Of a stretch of DNA of 6,680 nt, positions 1-6,110 are shown in pieces; within the stretch, counting starts at the first letter, position 1; each line of letters starts with the position of its first letter. Source of the DNA: an uncultured Nitrosotalea sp. (GTDB taxonomy: Archaea; Thermoproteota; Nitrososphaeria; Nitrososphaerales; Nitrosopumilaceae); the NCBI GenBank assembly GCA_946478655.1, contig CAMLDG010000024.1:1-6680 (forward strand), written 5' to 3'. The position numbers and the translations under genes are program-made. The notes below the pieces were generated by a model. The model was not told the DNA's origin. It saw only the letters and a list, made by a program, of their open reading frames with translations, and ran no database searches.

Positions 1-212
1 ATGTTTTGAATATAATTTCTATATTCAGCCATTTTTTCTTCCCCTCTGTGTACATAACCTGGATCAGGATCACAAGAAACAATGTAATCACCATCGACTT
101 TGATTATCAATCTCATATGTCCAGAACCTGGATGTTGAGGACCTACATTGAGTGTCATTATTTTTTCATCAACAGTCTCAATATGCATTCCTGGAGGTAG
201 TTGTGTTGTCAT
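1..212 (-). CDS. nuoD: NADH dehydrogenase-like complex I subunit D, N-terminal part (49 kDa / NuoD)
   Basis: This is the first 70 codons of a gene that continues beyond the left edge of the window. NuoD is a peripheral-arm subunit of respiratory complex I; with NuoB it forms the quinone-binding cavity next to the last iron-sulfur cluster, N2. The family is recognisable from the N-terminal strand motif [15 protein letters not shown] (residues 21-35), followed by [16 protein letters not shown] (residues 50-65), which matches the usual GYLHRG-x-EK block. The ATG at 212-210 lies one base after the nuoC stop codon, so translation is probably coupled; GGGCGAT just upstream could be a weak ribosome-binding site. 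The usual HPSTHG quinone loop reads HPGSGH here. Without the C-terminal part, completeness cannot be judged. Confidence 0.95.
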   Translation of the reverse strand, partial: MTTQLPPGMHIETVDEKIMTLNVGPQHPGSGHMRLIIKVDGDYIVSCDPDPGYVHRGEEKMAEYRNYIQN

Positions 213-213
213 C

Positions 214-876
214 TTATCGCCCTTTAATCTTAAAGTCCTTTCTAAATGGTGGTATATCTGCCCAGTCCTCTGGCAAAAGCAATCGTCTCATATCAGGATG
301 ACCTTCAAAGTAAACGCCAAACATTTCGAAACACTCTCGTTCATGGAATTCTACACTATAGAACACATCACGTAATGAGGGGGTTCTTGTGGAATCTGAA
401 CCTGGATTTGGAACATCTTCTCTTGGAACTCTAGTTGCAAGTGCAAAAATTTGTCTTCCAAGTTTTTCATCAGTATAAGATCCTAAATGATAAATGACTT
501 CAATTTCGCTTGAATCTGGATAATCAACTCCAGATACAGATTCTGCGTGATCATACTTTAGTTCATCCCGTATAAATTTAGCAACATCTACAATATTTTC
601 TCTTTTAGCAGTTACCCTAATTCTGTCAGCTCTTACATAGTCTACAGTTATTTTATCTCCAAATTTTGATGAAACTTTGTCTGCCAAAGATTTTTCAAAT
701 GCAGGAATTGGTTTTGGTTTGACAGGAACATCAGGAGATAAATCTAATCCTTTTTCTTCATAGAACTTTTTTGCTTCATCTTTTGACATGGAATCTGGTT
801 TAGTATTTTCAGAATTTGTAGAATGCTCCTCTGCAGTATCTTTAACTTCTACGTCCTTGTCAGTTCCAGAGCTCAT
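214..876 (-). CDS. nuoC: Complex I subunit C (30 kDa / NuoC)
   Basis: The 220-residue protein is the 30 kDa subunit of the complex I peripheral arm, which packs against NuoD and NuoB. The family signature lies near the C-terminus: [17 protein letters not shown] (residues 178-194), then [10 protein letters not shown] (196-205), equivalent to the usual ERE-x2-D-x2-G-x2-F-x-GHP-x2-RR. Glu184 stands where Asp is usual. Residues 60-150 form the preceding alpha/beta domain. Residues 1-45 are a hydrophilic, mostly acidic, probably disordered extension rich in S, D, E and K. The ATG is 2 bases after the nuoB stop, which favours it over the internal Met30, although a start at Met30 would still give a full family domain. 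NuoC and NuoD are separate genes, not the fused NuoCD of E. coli. Confidence 0.96.
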   Translation of the reverse strand: MSSGTDKDVEVKDTAEEHSTNSENTKPDSMSKDEAKKFYEEKGLDLSPDVPVKPKPIPAFEKSLADKVSSKFGDKITVDYVRADRIRVTAKRENIVDVAKFIRDELKYDHAESVSGVDYPDSSEIEVIYHLGSYTDEKLGRQIFALATRVPREDVPNPGSDSTRTPSLRDVFYSVEFHERECFEMFGVYFEGHPDMRRLLLPEDWADIPPFRKDFKIKGR

Positions 877-878
877 TG

Positions 879-1406
879 TTATTTAGCCTTCGTCCGTTTT
901 ATTTTTTCTTGAAGTAACATACAGCCCTGGATGAGTGTTTCAGGTCTAGGGGGGCATCCCGGAACGTAAACATCAACTGGAAGAACCCCATCAATTCCAG
1001 GTAGTACATTATATGAGTCAAAGTATAATCCTCCAGTTATTGCACATGCTCCCATTGCTATAACATATTTTGGATCAGGCATCTGATCATATACCATTCT
1101 CAATCTAGGAGCCATTTTTCTAGTAATTGTTCCCATGACAACTATTAGATCACATTGTCTTAGTGAACCAAATGCTTCGATAATACCAAATCTTTCAACA
1201 TCATATCTAGGACTTGAGGCAGCTCCAAATTCTACACTGCAGCATGCAGTCTCAAGGTGTACTGGCCATAATGAGTAAATCCTGCCCCAGTTTATGGCCA
1301 TATCAAACGGTTTTCCTACTGCTTTAACAAGAATATCACCAAGTTTTCCAACTAGTACATTAGTAGCGTGCGGTGCAGTTTCTTGGTTGACCAGTTCCTT
1401 TAGCAT
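879..1406 (-). CDS. nuoB: Complex I subunit B, carrier of iron-sulfur cluster N2 (NuoB)
   Basis: The 175-residue protein is the subunit that holds the terminal [4Fe-4S] cluster N2, which passes electrons to quinone. The cluster ligands are visible: the tandem Cys55-Cys56 in LETACCSVEFGA, Cys121 in MGACAITGG, and Cys151 in VPGCPPRPE. The spacing (65 and 30 residues) is close to that of bacterial NuoB/Nqo6. The length is normal for the family and I see no defect. The ATG at 1406 is preceded by a purine-rich GGGATAGGGAAG that could serve as a ribosome-binding site. A 43-base gap separates it from nuoA and shows no convincing promoter, so both genes probably share a transcript. It ends 2 bases before nuoC. 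Confidence 0.97.
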   Translation of the reverse strand: MLKELVNQETAPHATNVLVGKLGDILVKAVGKPFDMAINWGRIYSLWPVHLETACCSVEFGAASSPRYDVERFGIIEAFGSLRQCDLIVVMGTITRKMAPRLRMVYDQMPDPKYVIAMGACAITGGLYFDSYNVLPGIDGVLPVDVYVPGCPPRPETLIQGCMLLQEKIKRTKAK

Positions 1407-1449
1407 TTTTCTTCCCTATCCCGAGTCCTTTCTATATTCGATTTAAAAG

Positions 1450-1866
1450 TTACCAAATGTTCTTCCTCCCTGCTTGATACAACGCAAAGGCAAATGCAGC
1501 AAAAATTATTGCAAGAAAGCCTATGATTGGGAGAGTTGCGGACTTTGGTAAATCAAGGATGCTGCTTCCCCAGGCATACAAAAAGATCGATGCTACGTCA
1601 AATACAACAAACATCAAGACAAATGAGTAATATTGCATCATGAAATGAGTACGTCCCTCACCTTGTGGGACTTGGCCAGATTCCATAGGCAGGAACTTGA
1701 CTGGATTAGGAGTACGTCTTGGAGCGATCATTCTAGAAAGAATCAAGGTTGGCCCTGTTGCCACAATTGCAAATGTAAACAACAATAAGATTGGACTGAA
1801 ACTACTCGCAGCTTCTCCTACCAAAGTAGCTAACAAGCCAGTCGGAGAGTATAAAAATCTATGCAC
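1450..1866 (-). CDS. nuoA: Complex I membrane subunit A (NuoA / ND3)
   Basis: This 138-residue membrane protein is the ND3-type subunit joining the membrane arm of complex I to the quinone cavity. Three hydrophobic segments are visible at about residues 24-46, 80-100 and 111-131, the family's usual topology. The loop after the first segment (FLPMESGQVPQGEGRTHF, 58-75) and the second helix (FVVFDVASIFLYAW, 86-99) align with the ND3 blocks Y-E-C-G-x2-P-x-G-x-A/G-R and FD-x-E-x2-FLYPW. Two usual residues differ: the loop Cys is Ser63 and the helix Glu is Ala92, while Asp90 is kept. The start is a GTG: an in-frame stop lies four codons upstream, and the only other candidates are TTG codons 11 and 15. 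There is no clear Shine-Dalgarno sequence. This is the first nuo gene of the operon. Confidence 0.95.
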   Translation of the reverse strand: MHRFLYSPTGLLATLVGEAASSFSPILLLFTFAIVATGPTLILSRMIAPRRTPNPVKFLPMESGQVPQGEGRTHFMMQYYSFVLMFVVFDVASIFLYAWGSSILDLPKSATLPIIGFLAIIFAAFAFALYQAGRKNIW

Positions 1867-1901
1867 ATTATACGATCATAATTTTCATTGGCAACAAATT
1901 T

Positions 1902-1941
1902 TTCAATAATTTCTTTGAAATTGAATAATATCTTCAATATT
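1902..1941. repeat. Clustered TTCAAT/ATTGAA words between nuoA and the peroxiredoxin gene
   Basis: TTCAATAAT (1902-1910) recurs as TTCAATATT (1933-1941) 31 bp downstream, and the inverted word ATTGAA (1920-1925) lies between them. As a result, 1920-1938 is an inverted repeat with 6-bp arms and a 7-bp spacer, and 1901-1920 is a second one (TTTCAA/TTGAAA). The cluster lies 36-75 bp upstream of the nuoA start in a 145-bp divergent spacer. It may be a regulator site, but short AT-rich words recur easily by chance in this background. I could not pick a convincing TATA box for nuoA. Confidence 0.25.
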
Positions 1942-1982
1942 ACATATCAATGAGTTTCGACTGTTTTAATTTCTAAAATGAT

Positions 1983-1992
1983 TGATATATGA
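1983..1992 (+). promoter_or_regulatory. TATA box of the peroxiredoxin gene
   Basis: TGATATATGA is centred about 25 bp before the ATG at 2012. This is the normal distance from an archaeal TATA box to the transcription start, so the mRNA probably begins at or within a base or two of the start codon (leaderless). It also shows that an upstream in-frame TTG at 1982 lies inside the promoter and is not the start. Confidence 0.6.
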
Positions 1993-2011
1993 CATTATCA
2001 AAACTTACTTT

Positions 2012-2476
2012 ATGGTAAACGTTGGACAAAAAGCACCGCCTTTTACCTTGGTAGATACAGAATTAAAAATGCGAAGCTTAGATGAGTTTAAAGGAAAAAA
2101 AGTAGTTCTCTCATTCTTTGTAGCCGCAAGTTCTCCTGTATGTACAAAGGAAATGTGTACCTTCAGAGATGAATGGAATCAGATATCAAAGCTTGGTGCT
2201 CAAGTAATAGGAATTAGTAACGATGGTCCATTTGCAAATAAAGCATTTGCAGAATCTCAGCATCTTAATTTTCCAGTACTTGGAGACTACAAGAGTCAGA
2301 CAATAAGAGATTATGACATACTAATGCCTGACTTGTTGCACGTAAAGGGATATGATGCAGCAAAAAGATCTGTATTCATCGTAGATGAAGGTGGAAACAT
2401 AGTCTACAAATGGGTTTCAGACAATCCATTGATAGAACCAAACTATCAAGAGATCATAAACTTTCTCAAGAAATAA
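2012..2476 (+). CDS. Peroxiredoxin, AhpC/TSA superfamily (Bcp/AhpE-like)
   Basis: The 154-residue thioredoxin-fold peroxidase should reduce hydrogen peroxide or organic peroxides in the cytoplasm. It has the standard N-terminus VGQKAPPFTL, then the active-site region FFVAASSPVCTKEMCTFRD (residues 35-53). Cys44 is the likely peroxidatic cysteine, Ser41 fills the Thr/Ser position, and Cys49 is at the CX4C position that serves as the resolving cysteine in some Bcp-type enzymes. Arg119 in KRSVFIVDEGG fits the conserved late arginine. The normally invariant Pro of the PxxxTxxC motif is Val37 here. The start at 2012 is chosen because the preceding in-frame TTG (1982) overlaps the TATA box and because residue 1 onwards matches the usual family N-terminus. 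It is a single gene, divergent from nuoA. The reductant partner cannot be told. Confidence 0.92.
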   Translation: MVNVGQKAPPFTLVDTELKMRSLDEFKGKKVVLSFFVAASSPVCTKEMCTFRDEWNQISKLGAQVIGISNDGPFANKAFAESQHLNFPVLGDYKSQTIRDYDILMPDLLHVKGYDAAKRSVFIVDEGGNIVYKWVSDNPLIEPNYQEIINFLKK

Positions 2477-2510
2477 AGTAAAATCTCTTTTAATTTCTTT
2501 TTAAAAATAT
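2477..2510. terminator. T-rich terminator region between convergent genes
   Basis: The 34 bases between the peroxiredoxin stop and the biotin carrier stop are almost all A and T. On the plus strand, runs of T (within 2487-2503) fit the oligo-T terminators of archaea. On the minus strand there is TATTTTTAAAA at 2501-2510, continuing into further T-rich sequence. No stem-loop is evident. It probably ends transcription from both sides. Confidence 0.5.
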
Positions 2511-3023
2511 TTATTCAATCTCAGCAAGTACATCATTTTTTGCAACTGATGAACCTTGCTTCATCTTGATGGATTTTACAACGCCATCTTTGTGAGATTT
2601 AATTGAGATTTGCATTTTCATTGATTCCAAAACACAGACCACATCTCCTTTCTTGACATTATTTCCAGCAGTTACGTTTATCGATACGACTCGACCAGGA
2701 ATTTGACTTTTGAGATTTATTTGAGAATCAGATGCAGAATCGGCACCAGAATTTTTGTATACAATTTTGTCCATCTCAGGGCGTTTGTTAAAGGTCAGTT
2801 TTACTCCGTCTACTACAAGTGTAATTCTGTTGGTACTGTTTTCAAGATATTTTGTAATGTGATAAACACTATCCAACATAAACTCAACCTTATCATGAGT
2901 CATAGTGATGATCTTAAGATCACGTTCTTTTCCTTGTATTTTTAGTACAAATTCATTATTACCAATGGACTTTACAATTTCTCCATCTAGATTTTCATCG
3001 GTATTTTCTAATTTGAATTTCAT
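2511..3023 (-). CDS. accB: Biotin carboxyl carrier protein of acetyl-/propionyl-CoA carboxylase
   Basis: The 170-residue protein carries the biotin that shuttles CO2 between the biotin carboxylase and the carboxyltransferase encoded just upstream. The biotinyl domain occupies about residues 103-170: IPGRVVSINVTAGNNVKKGD, then ESMKM with the acceptor Lys136, then the DGVVKSI turn. The usual AMKM is SMKM. Residues 1-85 are a strand-rich region unlike bacterial AccB leaders; they resemble the barrel (BT) domain that precedes the biotinyl domain in propionyl-CoA carboxylase alpha subunits. Residues 86-102 form a short Ser/Asp/Ala linker. The ATG at 3023 lies one base past the biotin carboxylase stop. 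An in-frame GTG at 3059 would overlap that gene by 35 bases and is less likely. A biotin ligase must be encoded elsewhere. Confidence 0.93.
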   Translation of the reverse strand: MKFKLENTDENLDGEIVKSIGNNEFVLKIQGKERDLKIITMTHDKVEFMLDSVYHITKYLENSTNRITLVVDGVKLTFNKRPEMDKIVYKNSGADSASDSQINLKSQIPGRVVSINVTAGNNVKKGDVVCVLESMKMQISIKSHKDGVVKSIKMKQGSSVAKNDVLAEIE

Positions 3024-3024
3024 G

Positions 3025-4518
3025 TCAATGCCTATCCACTTGTGTTTTCCATCGAACACTATGTTCTTTGCGTGGTTTTATCTTGTTTTTGAGAAATTCT
3101 GAATGTATGAGTGTTGCAGCTAGTGCAGCTTCTGATTTTTGTGATGCCTCAGTTTTCAAATCACCTTGTAGCCTATCAAGTATCTTGAATCTATCAAGAA
3201 AGTCTGTTGATAGGTCTCCATTAATGAATTCCTTGCTGTTCAATATGGTCTTGTACAACGGTATCGCAGTCTCAACTCCTTCAATATAGAAATCAGATAA
3301 TGCTAGTGCCATTCGTTGTCTGGCTTCTTCAAAGTTTTGTCCCCATGTAATGAGTTTGCCCATGAGTGAGTCATAGTAAGGAGATACAGTGCAACCAGGG
3401 TAAAGATATGTATCAACTCTCACTCCAGGACCTGATGGAATGTTGACATCCCATATTTTTCCAGTGGATGGTGCAAAGTCCAAAAATGTATCTTCCGCAT
3501 TTATTCTACATTCAATTGCACATCCATTTACTTTGAGATCTTTTTGTTTGAAAGGAATTTCTTTTCCATTTGCAATATCAATTTGTAATTTTACAAGATC
3601 AAGTCCTGAGACTAGTTCAGTTACAGGATGTTCAACTTGTAGTCTTGCGTTTATTTCTATAAAGTAGAAAGTTCCATCATCTAACCTTAGAAATTCTGCA
3701 GTTCCAGCATTACGGTAATCAACAGCTATTGCAGCTTTTACTGCAAGCTCCCCTATTTCATCACGTGTCTTTTGATCAACAACTGGAGATGGAGACATTT
3801 CAATGAGTTTTTGATGTCGTCTCTGAATGGAACACTCTCTTTCAAATATATGCACAGTATTTCCATGCGTGTCACGTGCTAGCTGAAGTTCAATATGTCT
3901 TATTTTTGGAAGGAATTTTTCAACAAACAGTGCAGACTTGCCAAATGCTGCTTTTGACTCTCCAGATGCAATCTCAAAGGCTTCTCGTAGTTCTTTTTCA
4001 TTATGTACTAGTCTTATTCCTCTACCTCCCCCACCAAAAACTGACTTTAGTAAAACAGGATATCCAATGTTGTGTGCAATGTCTAGTGCCTTTTCAACTT
4101 CTTCAACAATTCCAGGACTTCCAGGCACAGTTGGCACTTTGGCTTTTATCATTGCATCCTTACATTCCATTTTATCACCACAGAGTCTCATTGATTTCCC
4201 AGATGGACCTATGAAATTGAGATTCTTTTTCTCACAAAGATCTGCAAAATCTGCATTTTCAGAAAGAAATCCATATCCAGGATGGATTGCATCAGCACCA
4301 GAACTGATTGCAGTCTCTACTATTTTTTCCATGTTCAAATAGCTCTGCGCAGGAGGTGCAGAACCAATATGATATGCTTCAGTAGCCATCTTGACATGTT
4401 TTGAATTTACATCTTCATCAGAATAAACCGCTACTGATTTTATCCCTAAAGCATTACATGTCTTTATGACGCGTATTGCGATTTCTCCCCTGTTTGAGAT
4501 TAGAATTTTCTTGATCAT
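3025..4518 (-). CDS. accC: Biotin carboxylase subunit of acetyl-/propionyl-CoA carboxylase
   Basis: This ATP-grasp enzyme uses ATP and bicarbonate to carboxylate the biotin on the carrier protein encoded next. The order of blocks is complete: N-terminal KKILISNRGEIAIRV (3-17), HPGYGFLSEN (79-88), Lys158 and the glycine-rich ATP loop FGGGGRGIR (161-169), ERECSIQRRHQKLIE (226-240) with Lys237, Glu275 in AGTAEF, FIEINARLQVEHPVTE (286-301) with Glu288, Asn290 and Arg292, and CRINAED (337-343) with Arg338. These match the catalytic residues of E. coli AccC. At 497 residues it is about 50 longer than AccC; the extra C-terminal part (about 450-497) is helical-looking and basic at its end. It starts 6 bases after the carboxyltransferase stop with no clear Shine-Dalgarno sequence, consistent with one transcript. 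Confidence 0.97.
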   Translation of the reverse strand: MIKKILISNRGEIAIRVIKTCNALGIKSVAVYSDEDVNSKHVKMATEAYHIGSAPPAQSYLNMEKIVETAISSGADAIHPGYGFLSENADFADLCEKKNLNFIGPSGKSMRLCGDKMECKDAMIKAKVPTVPGSPGIVEEVEKALDIAHNIGYPVLLKSVFGGGGRGIRLVHNEKELREAFEIASGESKAAFGKSALFVEKFLPKIRHIELQLARDTHGNTVHIFERECSIQRRHQKLIEMSPSPVVDQKTRDEIGELAVKAAIAVDYRNAGTAEFLRLDDGTFYFIEINARLQVEHPVTELVSGLDLVKLQIDIANGKEIPFKQKDLKVNGCAIECRINAEDTFLDFAPSTGKIWDVNIPSGPGVRVDTYLYPGCTVSPYYDSLMGKLITWGQNFEEARQRMALALSDFYIEGVETAIPLYKTILNSKEFINGDLSTDFLDRFKILDRLQGDLKTEASQKSEAALAATLIHSEFLKNKIKPRKEHSVRWKTQVDRH

Positions 4519-4524
4519 ATCGTT

Positions 4525-6072
4525 CTAAAGATTAATGTTCCCATGTTTTCTCGGGATTCTTCTTTCTCTCTTATTTGCCAAGGCATCCAAGGCACGAATT
4601 AGAGCAGGTCGTGTTTCAGCAGGATCAATTACTGAATCAACTGTACCATATGATGCAGCTACGTAAGGATTAGCAAATTTTTCTGTGAAATTATCAACAA
4701 GTTGTTTTTTTAGTGCAGCTGGATCTTTTGCAGAATCAAGTTCTTTTCTATTCATAATTCGCACAGCCGCTTCAGAACCAAGTACGGCTATTTGTGCAGT
4801 TGGCCATGCATAATTAACATCAGTTCCTAGATTCTTGCTTGCCATTGCAATGTATGCACCACCATAGGCTTTTCCTATGATTAATGTAATTTTTGGTACG
4901 GTAGCCTCACAGTAAGCATACAAGAGTTTACTTCCATGACGAATGATTCCAGCATGTTCTTGTTGTGTTCCAGGCATGTATCCAGGGGTATCTACTAGTG
5001 TGATAATTGGAATACCATAACAATCACAAAATCTGATAAATCTAGATGCCTTGTTAGATGAATCAATATCAAGAGCTCCAGCCAATACCATCGGTTGATT
5101 TGCAACAATTCCTACTGTTTTACCATGAAGTCTGGCAAATCCAACTACAACATTTGGTGCAAACAATTCATGTATCTCAAAGAACACATGATTATCAACT
5201 ATAGAATTTATGATCTCTTTCATATCGTATGGTTGTAGAGGATTTTCTGGAATTATGTTTATGAGATTATTGTCGAGGCGATTTGGATCATCACCAGTTT
5301 CTACAATAGGTGCTTCCTCAGTACTATTTTGCGGAAGATATGACAAGAGTGTCTTTACAATATCCATGCATTGGTATTCATTTTTACCGACAAAGTGTGC
5401 TACACCACTATTTCTTCCATGAGACATTGCACCACCAAGTTCATCAAAAGACACTTCTTCTCCAAGAACTGTCTTGACAACTTCCGGACCTGTTACAAAC
5501 ATGGTGGCAATCTTGTCAGCCATTATAACAAAATCTGTCATTGCAGGAGAATACACTGCACCGCCTGCTGATGGTCCCACACTAATAGTAATTTGAGGAA
5601 CTACTCCAGATGCAAGTTGATTATGATAGAATATGCTAGCAAATCCGTCAAGACTTAGAATGCCTTCTTGAATTCTAGCTCCACCTGAATCAATTATTCC
5701 AATTATTGGACATCCAACTTTTACAGCATGATCCATAATTTTTGTAATTTTCTTTGCACCCATCTCACTGAGTGTTCCACCAAGAACTGTAAAATCATAG
5801 GCAAAAAGAAAAACTTGTTTTCCGTGTATGGTTCCATATCCTGTTACTACTCCATCCCCAAAGAATTTTTTATTTTGCATGTCAAATTCATAATAATGGT
5901 GAGTCGTCATGGCATCAATTTCGGTAAAGCTTCCTTCGTCAAGAAGTAGATCAATTCGCTCTCTAGCGGTAAGCTTGCCTTTTTCATGCTGGCCGTGAAT
6001 CCTTTCCTCTCCGCCGCTTTGTTCTGCTTGACGCCTTTTATGTAAAAAATTTTTTATTTTTTCAGAATGCAT
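4525..6072 (-). CDS. pccB: Acetyl-/propionyl-CoA carboxylase carboxyltransferase (beta) subunit
   Basis: The 515-residue protein has both crotonase-fold halves in one chain, as in PccB, and moves the carboxyl group from biotin to acetyl-CoA or propionyl-CoA. Archaea lack fatty-acid synthase; in ammonia-oxidising archaea the enzyme serves CO2 fixation by the 3-hydroxypropionate/4-hydroxybutyrate cycle. N-half motifs: GKLTARERIDLLLDEGSF (32-49), SGGARIQEGILSLDG (129-143), VGPSAGGAVYSPAMTDF (165-181), FVTGPEVVKTVLGEE (192-206). C-half motifs: VANQPMVLAGALD (323-335), DTPGYMPGTQQEHAGIIRHG (361-380), KAYGGAYIAMASK (401-413), NYAWPTAQIAVLGSE (420-434). Position 408, a known acyl-chain selector in actinobacterial relatives, is Ile. 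The ATG at 6072 is preceded by an in-frame stop six codons upstream. This is the first gene of the carboxylase operon. Confidence 0.97.
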   Translation of the reverse strand: MHSEKIKNFLHKRRQAEQSGGEERIHGQHEKGKLTARERIDLLLDEGSFTEIDAMTTHHYYEFDMQNKKFFGDGVVTGYGTIHGKQVFLFAYDFTVLGGTLSEMGAKKITKIMDHAVKVGCPIIGIIDSGGARIQEGILSLDGFASIFYHNQLASGVVPQITISVGPSAGGAVYSPAMTDFVIMADKIATMFVTGPEVVKTVLGEEVSFDELGGAMSHGRNSGVAHFVGKNEYQCMDIVKTLLSYLPQNSTEEAPIVETGDDPNRLDNNLINIIPENPLQPYDMKEIINSIVDNHVFFEIHELFAPNVVVGFARLHGKTVGIVANQPMVLAGALDIDSSNKASRFIRFCDCYGIPIITLVDTPGYMPGTQQEHAGIIRHGSKLLYAYCEATVPKITLIIGKAYGGAYIAMASKNLGTDVNYAWPTAQIAVLGSEAAVRIMNRKELDSAKDPAALKKQLVDNFTEKFANPYVAASYGTVDSVIDPAETRPALIRALDALANKRERRIPRKHGNINL

Positions 6073-6099
6073 GATTCGAATTAGAGGCTATGTACAACC

Positions 6100-6110
6100 T
6101 ATATTAATTT
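6100..6110 (-). promoter_or_regulatory. Likely TATA box of the carboxylase operon
   Basis: On the minus strand, AAATTAATATA is centred about 31 bp before the carboxyltransferase ATG (6072), predicting transcription to start some 5-8 bases before the codon. It overlaps the last codon region of the preceding 90-residue gene, so the carboxylase genes could be transcribed independently of that gene. There is no mapped start to confirm this. Confidence 0.4.

Noticed and set aside
6..434. Short plus-strand open frames at the left edge
   Set aside because: They are antisense to nuoD and nuoC, whose family motifs are clear on the other strand.
1407..1449. Possible separate promoter between nuoA and nuoB
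   Set aside because: The 43-base gap has only a weak AT-rich word and a purine-rich likely ribosome-binding site; a shared transcript is simpler.
1982..2011. TTG start adding ten residues to the peroxiredoxin
   Set aside because: The codon lies within the TATA-like box, and the ATG at 2012 begins exactly at the usual family N-terminus.
3021..3059. Upstream GTG start giving a 182-residue biotin carrier protein
   Set aside because: It would overlap the biotin carboxylase gene by 35 bases, while the ATG at 3023 sits one base after that gene's stop, like the tight junctions elsewhere in the window.
3876..4342. Overlapping open frames of 112 and 134 codons on the plus strand
   Set aside because: They lie antisense inside the biotin carboxylase gene, show low-complexity translations and have no recognisable motif; they are shadows of the real gene.
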